This document shows, piece after piece, positions 1 to 8,465 of a stretch of DNA of 64,000 nucleotides; within the stretch, counting starts at the first letter, position 1; each line of letters opens with the position of its first letter. The position numbers and the translations under genes were made by a program. Source of the stretch: JAWLHJ01 sp039587535 (lineage in GTDB: Bacteria; Gemmatimonadota; Gemmatimonadetes; Longimicrobiales; Gaopeijiaceae); the NCBI GenBank assembly GCA_039587535.1, contig JBDHIF010000001.1, positions 62,001 through 126,000 of the forward strand. The letters are read 5' to 3'. The notes below the pieces were generated by a model. That model saw nothing but the letters and a program-made list of their open reading frames with translations, did no database searches and was not told the DNA's origin.

Positions 1-234
1 ACGAACGCACTCGAGGGGAGCCAGCATGGCCGCCGTGCCCGCCAGGGCTCCTGCGAGAAGGGCGGCGGCCCTCCAGGTTGTTCCCCCGATGGGCTCTGGT
101 GATGCCGAAATGGGCACACGGACGAGAGCGGCAGCCAGGAGCGGCGGCACCCACCACGGCCCGCCGAGCACGGCCCAGGTGGCCCCCGCGGCAAACGCGA
201 TGGCCAACCCCACTACGGGAGGAGCGTGACGCAT
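1..234 (-). CDS. ComEC/Rec2-like DNA uptake channel, N-terminal fragment (runs off window)
   Basis: A reading frame starts with ATG at 234 and runs leftward off the window for 78 codons without a stop. The start has a GGAG about nine bases upstream and an in-frame TGA three codons before it, so the N-terminus is well fixed. The peptide is very hydrophobic: residues 6-24 and about 27-40 form two closely spaced membrane segments, and another hydrophobic stretch lies near residues 60-72. Two short N-terminal helices followed by a soluble region match the N-terminus of ComEC/Rec2 competence channels (DUF4131 part). The diagnostic competence domain lies outside the window, so the family call is an inference. 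It follows the LapA-like gene by 32 bases on the same strand. Another polytopic membrane protein is possible. Confidence 0.5.
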   Translation of the reverse strand, partial: MRHAPPVVGLAIAFAAGATWAVLGGPWWVPPLLAAALVRVPISASPEPIGGTTWRAAALLAGALAGTAAMLAPLECVR

Positions 235-266
235 CCCGGCTCAGCTCCATCCGCTCTCGGATGATT

Positions 267-584
267 TCAATCGCCCTCGGTCTTAGTCTCCTTGAAGAGA
301 TCCTGCTGGTTCCGATCTATGAACCGCTCGCGCTCCGCCTCAGCTTCCTCTGCGAGTCGCGCCTTGAGGATGCTGCGCACCTTCAAATCGGATCGGATGC
401 CGGCGACGAGCATGATGAGCATCCCGGCGATAAGGCTCCCGAACGCCACCACGGTCAAAGGGATTCCGTAGAAGGTGACGATGCCAAGGCGGAGGGTGAC
501 CCGCTGCCCGGCGTTGAGCGACGCGAACCCCATTGAGAGGAACAGGACCACAAGGACCCCGAGCGCGCTCAGAAGGCGATTCAC
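267..584 (-). CDS. LapA-family (DUF1049) small inner-membrane protein
   Basis: This 105-residue protein has two membrane segments, roughly residues 5-23 and 40-62, with a short periplasmic loop between them. A charged tail from about 65 is rich in Arg, Glu and Ala and probably coils. This layout is that of the lipopolysaccharide assembly protein A domain. In Enterobacteria LapA works with LapB on LpxC turnover; that role is known for the family and not shown here. The start ATG overlaps the miaB stop as ATGA, so the two genes are translationally coupled. The call rests on topology and length more than on conserved motifs. Confidence 0.7.
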   Translation of the reverse strand: MNRLLSALGVLVVLFLSMGFASLNAGQRVTLRLGIVTFYGIPLTVVAFGSLIAGMLIMLVAGIRSDLKVRSILKARLAEEAEAERERFIDRNQQDLFKETKTEGD

Positions 585-1960
585 GATGCGGCCGTCACCC
601 CGGCTCGGCTCACCTCGCGGCCGGTGAAGGTCGCGCCCGTGGTGCGCTCCAACTCGGCGTGCGTGTAGGCGCCGACCCGCTCGACGTCTCCGTCGAACAC
701 GACGACCTTGTTCCGCCGCGTGCGCCCAAGCACCTGGCCAGGATCGCGCGCCGCCTTTTCGATGAGCACCTCCTCCACTCGGCCGACCTCTAGCTCGTTG
801 ATCTCCGCCTGGATTCCCCTGGCCACGGCGATGAGCTCCTCGAGTCTCGCCTGCCCCTCCTCCGCGTCGATGAACTCATGGGACGGAAGCCGGGTCGCAG
901 GGGTCCCGTCGCGAGGGGAGTAGCGGTAGGTGAACGCCTCATCGAACCGCACCTCACGCATGAGATCGAGCGTGTCTCGGAACTCCTGTGTCGTCTCTCC
1001 GGGAAACGCAACGATGATGTCCGTGGAGAGCGCGATGTCGGGGATCGCGCGCCGCACCATCGCGACCTTTTCCAGAAAACTCTCGACGGTGTACCGGCGC
1101 ACCATCCGCTTCAGGGTCCGATTGTTCCCCGCTTGCGCCGGAAGGTGGAGCTGCTCACAAACGGCTTTCTCGGAAGCCATGACCTCAACGAGCTCGGGTG
1201 TGACGTCGTTCGGATGCGGCGACGTGAAGCGCACCCGACGGATGCCATCCACCCTCCCCACCGCCTGAAGGAGACGTGGGAAGCTCCAATCTCCATGCTC
1301 GTACGAGTTCACGGTCTGACCGAGGAGGGTGACCTCGGTGACACCCTGCTCCACCAACCCCCGGACCTCGTCCACAACCCGTCCCGGATCCCTGTTCTTT
1401 TCTCCGCCCCGCACGTACGGGACGATGCAGTAGGTGCACCGATGATCACACCCCCGCTGGATCGGCACCCAAGCACTGGGGCCATCGGACCGCAGCTGCT
1501 CGAGCCCGTCGTAGTTCTCACCCATGTTGAGATCGAGCACCGTCAGCTGCCGGGACGAAGGCGGCGGTTCTGCAGCCGCCGGATCGGACGGACGAACACC
1601 CTCCAGGGCTTCGGGCAGTCGCCGATATCCGTCGGGACCCATGACGAGGTCGACATACGGCGCGTCCTCGAGGAGCTTGTCTCCCATGCGCTGAGCCATG
1701 CAGCCCGTGACGCCGATGATCAGCTCGGGGTTCTCCACGCGGAGGCCCTTCAGCTGTGCGACCCGTCCAAGGACCCGGCGCTCGGCATGCTCGCGGATCG
1801 CGCACGTGTTCACCAACACGACGTCCGCCTCCTCGGGCGTGGCGACGATGCTGTACCCCTGGTCCGCCAGAACCCCCTGCATCAACTCGCCATCGCTGAT
1901 GTTCATCTGGCAGCCGTACGTCTCGACGTACGCTCGCTTCGGGGTCGCGCCGGTCTTCAT
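581..1960 (-). CDS. miaB: tRNA-2-methylthio-N6-dimethylallyladenosine-37 synthase MiaB
   Basis: MiaB is a radical-SAM enzyme that adds a methylthio group at C2 of i6A37 in tRNAs reading codons that start with U. The 459-residue protein has the full family plan. The N-terminal UPF0004 domain carries three cluster cysteines, C17 (ETYGCQMN), C53 (VNTCAIRE) and C87 (VTGCMAQ). The radical-SAM core carries C171, C175 and C178 in RGCDHRCTYC. A TRAM-type tail occupies about 385-455. Its TYCIVPYVRG stretch is typical of MiaB and separates it from RimO and MtaB. The ATG is preceded by GGGAG. It lies 206 bases after mtaB, so both A37 methylthiolation activities are encoded side by side, and it overlaps the LapA-like gene by four bases. 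Confidence 0.95.
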   Translation of the reverse strand: MKTGATPKRAYVETYGCQMNISDGELMQGVLADQGYSIVATPEEADVVLVNTCAIREHAERRVLGRVAQLKGLRVENPELIIGVTGCMAQRMGDKLLEDAPYVDLVMGPDGYRRLPEALEGVRPSDPAAAEPPPSSRQLTVLDLNMGENYDGLEQLRSDGPSAWVPIQRGCDHRCTYCIVPYVRGGEKNRDPGRVVDEVRGLVEQGVTEVTLLGQTVNSYEHGDWSFPRLLQAVGRVDGIRRVRFTSPHPNDVTPELVEVMASEKAVCEQLHLPAQAGNNRTLKRMVRRYTVESFLEKVAMVRRAIPDIALSTDIIVAFPGETTQEFRDTLDLMREVRFDEAFTYRYSPRDGTPATRLPSHEFIDAEEGQARLEELIAVARGIQAEINELEVGRVEEVLIEKAARDPGQVLGRTRRNKVVVFDGDVERVGAYTHAELERTTGATFTGREVSRAGVTAAS

Positions 1961-2166
1961 ATCCGAGCGGCTCCCGCCGCGACGATACAGCTCGCGCCGC
2001 GGGCGCCATGCCCGGGAGCCAGCTGGAGCAGCCCCATATCTTTTCGCTGTATGATCATGGCAGTGATTGCTTTGAACTCAGTGAAGACGCTGGCTTCATT
2101 TCCCGCGGGGACGCCCGACGAAAGGCACCGCCGCTCCGAGATCGACCTGTAGTCAATTCCCGGCCA

Positions 2167-3459
2167 TCAGTGGGGCGCCGCAATATACAGATGGTCGGCG
2201 TCTCCCCGCAGGGTGCCCTCGACCAGCCTACCAGCCGCTCGAACCAGCCCCGGGGTGACATCTACCCTCAGATAGTCTCCGGTCAAGCCGCTCGCCCCCT
2301 CTCCTTCTGGCGCCACCACAGCGGCCGTCGCGACCCTAGACTCACGGTACGTTCGGCCCTTGTCGTGGGCCAGCGTCCTGAGCGCCCGGGCTCGCTCCCC
2401 GGCGATCCGTTGCGGCACCGGGAGATCGCGCACGAGGTCGGCGGCCGCCGTCCCAGTGCGCGCGGAAAAGGGAAAGACATGGAGATAGGTGAATGGGAGC
2501 TCCTCCACGAGTCGGCAGGTCGCCTCGTGGTCTCTCTCCGTCTCACCGGGAAAGCCGGTGATGATGTCGGCCCCGAGACCCAGCGGGTACACGCGGTCGG
2601 CGATCTCCAGAGCCCGCGTGCGGTACTGCTCCCGCGTATGCCAACGCCGCATGCGTCGCAAGACGGGATCCGCTCCACTCTGTAGGGGCATGTGCAGATG
2701 CGGCGCCAAACGTCCGGAGGAGGATGCCAGAAGATCGAGAAGGAGTTCGTCGACCTCGGTGGCCTCCACGCTCCCGAGCCGAATGCGCACACCGGCCACC
2801 TCGTCCAGCAGAAGGGCCACGAGGCGACCGAGGCTCCACTTCGGTTCGAGATCGCGCCCATAGTGCCCGATGTGAATCCCTGTCACCACGAGCTCGGCAT
2901 GACGCCGGGCGAGGCCCTGGGCCTCCGTCACAATTTCCGCGGGATCCCTGGATCGGGAGGCGCCTCGAGCCAGTCGAGTGGCACAGAACGAGCACTTGCG
3001 GTCACAGCCGTCCTGGACCTTGAGCCATCCTCGAGTGGCACCTCTCCGCTCACGAAGCAGCTCGGCGCCGATCGGCTCGGAATCCATGCGGGCGAGCGAG
3101 GTGTCGAGTCCGATCTGCACCAGGCTGTCCGCTCGCACGCCGTCGGCCACCGATAGGGGGTCGTGTCCGGCCACCACCGCGGTCACCCCGTCCATGGCGG
3201 CGTAGTCGTTGGCTCGAAGGGCAGCCGAGCAGCCAGCCACGACGATCCGAACGCTCGAATCCTCGCGGCGGACCCTTCGGATGAAGCGCCGGGCCTCGGC
3301 ATCGGCCCGATTGGTGACCGTGCACGTGTTCACCACGACCACGTCGGCACCCTCACGGGCGTCGGAGGTGGCCGCACCACGAGCCTCCAGCTCCTGGCGC
3401 ATGCGCTCCGTATCGTACTGGTTGGCTTTACAGCCGAACGTGTGGTAATGGACACGCAT
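2167..3459 (-). CDS. mtaB: tRNA (t6A37) C2-methylthiotransferase MtaB
   Basis: MtaB converts t6A37 to ms2t6A37 in tRNAs reading ANN codons, using two [4Fe-4S] clusters and SAM. The 430-residue protein opens with HTFGCKANQYDTE, the signature that marks MtaB within the methylthiotransferases. Cluster cysteines are C10, C46 (VNTCTVTN) and C77 (VAGCSAA) in the N-terminal domain. The radical-SAM triad is C152, C156 and C159 in GCDRKCSFC, followed by ATRLARG where many members have IIPYARG. A short TRAM-like end follows. It is co-directional with the barrel protein upstream (57-base gap) and miaB downstream. Confidence 0.92.
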   Translation of the reverse strand: MRVHYHTFGCKANQYDTERMRQELEARGAATSDAREGADVVVVNTCTVTNRADAEARRFIRRVRREDSSVRIVVAGCSAALRANDYAAMDGVTAVVAGHDPLSVADGVRADSLVQIGLDTSLARMDSEPIGAELLRERRGATRGWLKVQDGCDRKCSFCATRLARGASRSRDPAEIVTEAQGLARRHAELVVTGIHIGHYGRDLEPKWSLGRLVALLLDEVAGVRIRLGSVEATEVDELLLDLLASSSGRLAPHLHMPLQSGADPVLRRMRRWHTREQYRTRALEIADRVYPLGLGADIITGFPGETERDHEATCRLVEELPFTYLHVFPFSARTGTAAADLVRDLPVPQRIAGERARALRTLAHDKGRTYRESRVATAAVVAPEGEGASGLTGDYLRVDVTPGLVRAAGRLVEGTLRGDADHLYIAAPH

Positions 3460-3516
3460 GGAGCGATTCCACCCGAAGACGGCGCCGGGAAGTGACCTGA
3501 CTCGAGTCCGGAGCGC

Positions 3517-4686
3517 TCAGAAGCCGGACACCCTCACGGCGGCGGTGGCTCGCCAGAACCGCTCGATAATCGAGCCGGCGGAACGCTCACCCCGCTCGAT
3601 GGCCAGATCCACGCCCGCCAGAAGGATTCCGTTCGTTTCGTTGAAGGCGAAGCCGAGCCCCCCGGTGAAGGCCGACTCGGACGCCGTCTCGGTACCGACC
3701 CCGAAAGGTAGGCCGGAGTAGCGGTACCCCACCCGGAGCGGGGCCCTGCGCCCGAGGAGCCGGAACTGCGGAAGCTCCAGTCCGACGCCGAATCCGCTTG
3801 CGTCACCGACCGCCACGGGCGTGGCCAGGTCGTCGGCCACATCCGACCAGTCGGAGTGGACGGCACTCGCCACGAGCATGAGGCCAGGTGCCAGGAGAGC
3901 GCTCCCTCCTACGCGCAGCTCCAGCGGGAGGTCGTACGATCGATCTTCCCCAAGCGTCCCGGAGGAGGCGTTCGCCTCCAACCCACTGGACCACCGAACG
4001 CTCCCGGCGACCCGAGCCACTCCGGCGAGCTGCGCGGAGATCCCAGCCGTCACCGAGGTGCCCCCATAGCCCCATCGGCCGCGGGTCGTGAAGGGCGCCG
4101 CGCCTGGCAAATCGACGCCGAGCGAGTCCCTGGTGATGGTCCTGGTCACGGAACCCGTGTAGCGTCCGACGGCAAGCCCGACAGCCAGATTCGATCCTAC
4201 GTTTCGGGCATAGCCGAGAGAGGCCAAAGCAACACCTCCGTCCTGCACGAACTGGTCCACGACGGAGTAGCTCTCCCCGCCCAGCAAGACATCGACGGCA
4301 CGGCTGCTCTCGAAGCGTTGGTCCAGCACCGAGCCGAACTGCACCGTGCTCATCCCCCCGAGAACGGGATAGGCCATGCCCACCAAGGGGAAGCGTGTGC
4401 CTCGGAAGGTCCCGGCGGCCGCCCCGTCCCGCTCCGCCTCGACCCAGGCCGGCTGCGCCACCATGACCGCACTGGCGAAGCCGATGCCCGCGGCCGCCGC
4501 GGGATCCGCTGGAGAAATGGACCCTCCGAAGAGCCCGATCCCGACGCTACCCATCGCGCGGGCGCGGCCATCGGCGGCATCCATGGCTCGCCCTAGGCCG
4601 GACGAGTTGAACACGGACTGCGCATGGGCGTGCAGAGGAGCGGCAACCAGGGTCACCAAGACCAGGAGACACCGAAGCTGAATCAT
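3517..4686 (-). CDS. Predicted outer-membrane beta-barrel protein (PorV/FadL-like)
   Basis: The 389-residue protein starts with a Sec signal peptide (hydrophobic core about residues 6-18, cleavage near HAHA-QS). It then shows amphipathic alternation through its length and ends in Val-Ser-Gly-Phe. A C-terminal aromatic residue on a last beta strand is typical of outer-membrane barrels. The early SPADPAAAAG stretch recalls the Asn/Asp-Pro-Ala segment near the start of PorV- and FadL-type transporters. I recognise no specific substrate motif. Its ATG overlaps the lipoprotein stop as ATGA, so the two are made together and may form a lipoprotein/barrel pair in the outer membrane. That pairing is inferred from coupling alone. 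Confidence 0.6.
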   Translation of the reverse strand: MIQLRCLLVLVTLVAAPLHAHAQSVFNSSGLGRAMDAADGRARAMGSVGIGLFGGSISPADPAAAAGIGFASAVMVAQPAWVEAERDGAAAGTFRGTRFPLVGMAYPVLGGMSTVQFGSVLDQRFESSRAVDVLLGGESYSVVDQFVQDGGVALASLGYARNVGSNLAVGLAVGRYTGSVTRTITRDSLGVDLPGAAPFTTRGRWGYGGTSVTAGISAQLAGVARVAGSVRWSSGLEANASSGTLGEDRSYDLPLELRVGGSALLAPGLMLVASAVHSDWSDVADDLATPVAVGDASGFGVGLELPQFRLLGRRAPLRVGYRYSGLPFGVGTETASESAFTGGLGFAFNETNGILLAGVDLAIERGERSAGSIIERFWRATAAVRVSGF

Positions 4687-6023
4687 GGGAGTTCCACCGA
4701 GGGTCCGACTGTAACGACCAACCTGAGTAGCGGTCGAAGCCCCTCGACGGCGTCCGGCCCATAGAATGACCCGTAGGCGATGGAGAGCGGCTCGGACGGT
4801 GTCAGAAGAGCGAGAGTGTTCGGATACGGCAACCCGGTCGACGGATTCGTGCCCGAGATGAGGTCACGGATCATCGGTGTGATGGGAATCTCCACCGTCG
4901 ACCCGACGTCCGACGAGAAGAAAGAACCGCTTATGCCGAGCCCGCCGCCGCCCACGAGCGCAGACCCGAGCGGGGCCTTCGGCAACGCGTCCGAATCCAG
5001 AACGGGTCGCGCGTCGACTCGGAGCGAGTCCAAGGGGAGATACGCTCCCTCGGGCTCTCGGGAGGTGAGCACGAGGCCCGCGAAGCTGACCTCACCCGGC
5101 TCGAGGGTGACCGGGCACCCGACAGCATCGCAGAGCTCGGACGGCCCCGTAAGCGTGGTCGGTACGGCGAGGTCCAGCACTGTGCGCCATGACGGGGCCC
5201 CGCCGATCCGGATGCCGACGGCAGGCGGAGCGGCCGGCGGATCGTAGATGAAGGTCAGCTCCGGGTTCTGCACGGGCACCTCGATGAGCGTGTCCGGATT
5301 CACGCTCGGACGGGCGATGAGCGTCAACCCTACTGAGCTCACATGGACTCGGTGTCCCGCGGTGACCATGTCCAATCGGGCACCGAGGTCACGGGCGTCC
5401 TCCTCCTCCCAAGCGGCGATTTGAGCCGAATCCAGCGCAAAAGCGACTGAATCACCACCGCCAATGGGTGTCCACGTGGCCGTAACCAGCGGCGACACCG
5501 TCCCACCGCCCGGCGCACTCCAGGCGATCTGGCTCCCGATCGTATCCTCTGCCAACGTCCAGGAGGCGGAGGGCCTGTGCCAGGACTCGTCCATCAGCCC
5601 GAGGCTCAACTCCACGGGATCGGAAGCGCTACTCGCGGCTCGTCGGAACCGGGCGACAACGCGACCAGACACGAACGTGAGATCCGTGTCCGTGACGGTC
5701 GTTCCCGCGGTGTCCGTGACGGACGCCGCCGTAGGGTAGGACCCGAAGCGCATGAGCGATCGCGCGTTCAACGTGCCGGCGTAACCGTTCGCCAAGACCC
5801 CGGTTCCGAGCTCCGACGGAGCGCCGTAACCGCCCAGAACTTGCAGGTTGCTAGCAAACTCCTCCCAGGGGATCTCGATCTGGAGCGTCACCGGCGCTCC
5901 AGGGAGAACGGATTCTCCAACGGAAGTCGGCGACTCTTCGCTGCAGGCGGTCACTCCCACGACGGCTGCCAGGCCGAGCGCCGCGAGGCGTGCTCCCACG
6001 TGCTTCTGGTTCGAACGTTTCAC
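4683..6023 (-). CDS. Secreted lipoprotein of unknown function
   Basis: This 446-residue protein has a lipoprotein signal peptide: Lys/Arg-rich start, hydrophobic residues 12-25 and a lipobox VTAC, so Cys27 would be lipidated. The mature part is rich in Thr, Ser, Gly and Pro and looks all-beta. Around residues 65-130 the text resembles extracellular modules of the DNRLRE/CBM kind, with LMRFGSYP and later RPSASWTLAEDT, but I could not assign a family. It overlaps cdd upstream by four bases and the barrel gene downstream by four bases. An envelope pair is thus locked in translation to a pyrimidine salvage gene. Confidence 0.6.
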   Translation of the reverse strand: MKRSNQKHVGARLAALGLAAVVGVTACSEESPTSVGESVLPGAPVTLQIEIPWEEFASNLQVLGGYGAPSELGTGVLANGYAGTLNARSLMRFGSYPTAASVTDTAGTTVTDTDLTFVSGRVVARFRRAASSASDPVELSLGLMDESWHRPSASWTLAEDTIGSQIAWSAPGGGTVSPLVTATWTPIGGGDSVAFALDSAQIAAWEEEDARDLGARLDMVTAGHRVHVSSVGLTLIARPSVNPDTLIEVPVQNPELTFIYDPPAAPPAVGIRIGGAPSWRTVLDLAVPTTLTGPSELCDAVGCPVTLEPGEVSFAGLVLTSREPEGAYLPLDSLRVDARPVLDSDALPKAPLGSALVGGGGLGISGSFFSSDVGSTVEIPITPMIRDLISGTNPSTGLPYPNTLALLTPSEPLSIAYGSFYGPDAVEGLRPLLRLVVTVGPSVELP

Positions 6024-6436
6024 GTAGCCTTCTCATCTGATCGGGAGAGCCAGCTCGACGATCGCCCGAAACGTTCGGGCAGCAGCTCGTCCAGCGACCA
6101 TTCCACAGGTTGCCCACGCCCCTGGGAGATGACACGCAACTCCGGAGCGAACTCGGAAAGTACTTGAAGGCACGCACCGCAAGGAGGGACGGCCTCGTCG
6201 GCCGTGGTCACCACGGCCAGGGAAGCGAATCCACGGCGTCCTCCCACGACAGCCCCGAAGACGGCCACTCGCTCCGCGCAGACAGTGAGGCCGAACGACG
6301 CATTCTCCACGTTGCATCCGGTCCAGACCGTGCCATCCTCGGCCAGCAGGGCAGCGCCGACGCTGAAGCCCGAGTAGGGCGCATACGCTGAAGCCATGGC
6401 CGTGCGCGCCTCGGCAAGCAGGTCCTCAACCTCCAT
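6020..6436 (-). CDS. cdd: Cytidine deaminase
   Basis: The enzyme hydrolyses cytidine and deoxycytidine to uridine and deoxyuridine for pyrimidine salvage. The 138-residue length is that of the small tetrameric family. The zinc and catalytic residues are intact: CAER (C53, E55) and PPCGAC (C86, C89). The substrate region YAPYSGFSVGAAL and the CNVENASFG segment are also present. The ATG overlaps the alanine racemase stop by 11 bases, and the stop overlaps the lipoprotein start as ATGA. Confidence 0.95.
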   Translation of the reverse strand: MEVEDLLAEARTAMASAYAPYSGFSVGAALLAEDGTVWTGCNVENASFGLTVCAERVAVFGAVVGGRRGFASLAVVTTADEAVPPCGACLQVLSEFAPELRVISQGRGQPVEWSLDELLPERFGRSSSWLSRSDEKAT

Positions 6437-7553
6437 TCGTCCCCTCCCAGACCCGCGGAAGACGTGCCGTGAAACCCGTCAGGATCTCGTACGATATCGT
6501 GCCGGCCCGGGAGGCTACCTGATCCAACGTGATCTCCTCGGCGCCGTCGCGACCGATAAGGGTCGCCACATCGCCGACCCCTACCCCAGGGGCCTCGGTG
6601 ATGTTCACCACCGTAACGTCCATGGAGATCCGGCCGATGATGGGCACGCGAGTCCCCCGGACCAGGGCAAACCCTTTGTTTCCTAGCACCCTCGGCAGGC
6701 CATCACCGTACCCCAATGCCAACGTGGCCCAACGCTCGGGTGCGTGAGCACGGTAGGTAGCACCGTAGCCCACGGTCATACCCGGATCGACGGTCCGCAC
6801 ATGCACGACCCGCGCCTTGAGGGACACCACCGCCTCCGGAGTCGGCGCATCGGGGCCGCACTGGCCTCCGTACAGGAAGATGCCCGGCCGCACGAGGTTG
6901 CCGACCAGCGGCGGAGCACGGAAGGCCCCCGCGCTGTTGGATATGTGGAATCGGGTGTCGCCCCCATCACCCAACGCCTCCATCCAGGTGCGGAAGCGAT
7001 CGGCCTGGCGCCGTACGCTCGCCGCATCGTCCTCGGCCGAATGCAGATGCGTGAATGCTCCGGAAAGGCGCACGCGTTCCGTCAGAGCCTCTCGGAAGTT
7101 GGACAGTCCTCGGCTACTCAGTCTCCAGTCGACACCGGAGCGCCCCATGCCCGTATCCACATCGAGGTGCACGTCAACGACCCGCCCCACACGATCCGCC
7201 GCCGTCGCCACGGAACGGAGGGCCTCTGGACTACCGACGGACAGCGTGAGGCCCGCCTCGACACCGGCCACGACGGCATCCGGGGGCTGCGGGCTCAACA
7301 CGAGCACGGCGCCCGACCAGCCCAGGTCCCGGAGCTCGACCCCCTCGTCCACGGTGGCCACGCCGAATCCGTAGGGCTCCGTCGGCTCGAGCGCCCGGAC
7401 CACCTCCCGCACGCCGAGCCCGTAGGCATCCGCCTTGACCATGGGCAGAATCGCAACCGAGGGATCGAGCGCCGACCGCACACGGTCGTGATTGGCGAGG
7501 AGCGCCCGGCCGCGAATTTCCAGCCAGGCCCGTTGTTTCGGGTTCGTTGACAT
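6426..7553 (-). CDS. alr: Alanine racemase
   Basis: Alr is a PLP enzyme that makes D-alanine for peptidoglycan. From the ATG at 7553 the protein is 375 residues, the usual length. The PLP lysine is K40 in MVKADAYG. The second catalytic residue, a Tyr, lies in the GYGATYRAH stretch in the C-terminal domain. The frame stays open further upstream, but that part overlaps the divergent mazG start and is not Alr-like, so the ATG at 7553 is chosen; its ribosome site is weak. It heads the minus-strand run alr-cdd-lipoprotein-barrel. It supplies the same wall pathway as the dcw cluster but is not adjacent to it. Confidence 0.93.
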   Translation of the reverse strand: MSTNPKQRAWLEIRGRALLANHDRVRSALDPSVAILPMVKADAYGLGVREVVRALEPTEPYGFGVATVDEGVELRDLGWSGAVLVLSPQPPDAVVAGVEAGLTLSVGSPEALRSVATAADRVGRVVDVHLDVDTGMGRSGVDWRLSSRGLSNFREALTERVRLSGAFTHLHSAEDDAASVRRQADRFRTWMEALGDGGDTRFHISNSAGAFRAPPLVGNLVRPGIFLYGGQCGPDAPTPEAVVSLKARVVHVRTVDPGMTVGYGATYRAHAPERWATLALGYGDGLPRVLGNKGFALVRGTRVPIIGRISMDVTVVNITEAPGVGVGDVATLIGRDGAEEITLDQVASRAGTISYEILTGFTARLPRVWEGTNGG

Positions 7554-7611
7554 GAGGGACCAAAGATGCCAAGAAGAGGACGCTTGAACGACCCCTGCCC
7601 GCTCCGCACGG

Positions 7612-8424
7612 ATGACCATGACCGAGCCCCCATCCTCCCCCTCCTTCCGCTTCTCCGGACCCGGCACCTTGGATCGCGCGCTCGAGCTCGTTCGCTTCCT
7701 CCGGCGAGAGTGCCCCTGGGACGCGAAACAGACCGCGGAATCGCTGGTCCCCCACCTTCTGGAGGAGGCGCACGAAGTGGCGGACGCCATCCAGGAAGGG
7801 CGCACCGAGGATCTGGCTGGTGAACTGGGAGATCTGCTTCTGAATCTCGCCTTCCAGGTGGTCGTCGCAGAGGAAGAGGACAGGCTGGACGCCGGCACCG
7901 TGTATGCTGCCCTGGAACGGAAGATGGTCGCCCGCCACCCGCACCTTTTCGGTGAGGGCCCACGCGAGGAGTGGGAGACGTTGAAGGCAAGAGAGCGACC
8001 CACCGGTCAAGGAGTCCTCTCAGGACTCGCCAAGGGGCTAGACCCTCTGAACAAGGCGTTCAGGATCCAGGAGCGCGTCGCCGCCGTCGGCTTCGATTGG
8101 CCGAATCACGAAGGCGCCTCGGAGAAGGTCACGGAGGAGCTGGAGGAGGTCACCGCCGCACTCGCTGATCGTGACGTCGACGCCGTTCAGGAAGAGTTGG
8201 GAGACCTCCTCTTCGCCGTAGTCAACCTGGTGCGCCTCGCCGGATGCCACCCGTCCACGGCTCTGTCCAGAGCGAACGCCAAGTTCCGCGCGCGGTTCGA
8301 GCGCCTGGAGGCGCTGGCCGCTACACGGGGGATCGAGCTGGAGGACGCCGGGCTGGAAGCGCTGGACCGGTTGTGGGACGAGCTGAAAGCCCAGGACGCC
8401 ACCCGCGCGGCGTCCTCCGACTGA
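7612..8424 (+). CDS. mazG: Nucleoside triphosphate pyrophosphohydrolase MazG
   Basis: MazG hydrolyses NTPs and dNTPs to monophosphates and helps clear aberrant nucleotides. The 270-residue protein has two MazG domains. The first (about 20-105) has CPWDAKQT, LLEEAHEVADA and GELGDLLLN. The second (about 150-245) has EELEEV and EELGDLLFAV. These give the acidic EExxE and ExxD metal sites. It is the only plus-strand gene between 1 and about 40.9 kb and is divergent from alr with 58 bases between the starts. It converges on the dehydrogenase gene across a small GC hairpin. Confidence 0.93.
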   Translation: MTMTEPPSSPSFRFSGPGTLDRALELVRFLRRECPWDAKQTAESLVPHLLEEAHEVADAIQEGRTEDLAGELGDLLLNLAFQVVVAEEEDRLDAGTVYAALERKMVARHPHLFGEGPREEWETLKARERPTGQGVLSGLAKGLDPLNKAFRIQERVAAVGFDWPNHEGASEKVTEELEEVTAALADRDVDAVQEELGDLLFAVVNLVRLAGCHPSTALSRANAKFRARFERLEALAATRGIELEDAGLEALDRLWDELKAQDATRAASSD

Positions 8425-8432
8425 AGCTCAGG

Positions 8433-8451
8433 GTCCGGCGGGGCGCCGGGC
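8433..8451. terminator. GC hairpin between convergent genes, possible bidirectional terminator
   Basis: A CCGGCG stem (8435-8440), GGG loop and CGCCGG stem (8444-8449) sit in the 41-base gap between the mazG stop and the stop of the convergent dehydrogenase gene. There is no T tract on either side, so intrinsic termination is doubtful, although the position fits. Confidence 0.3.
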
Positions 8452-8465
8452 GAAGGGGATCAACC

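Noticed and set aside
1957..2058. A 33-codon frame between mtaB and miaB that ends ATGA into miaB
   Set aside because: No ribosome site before its ATG and no protein-like pattern; the overlap may be chance in a 206-base leader.
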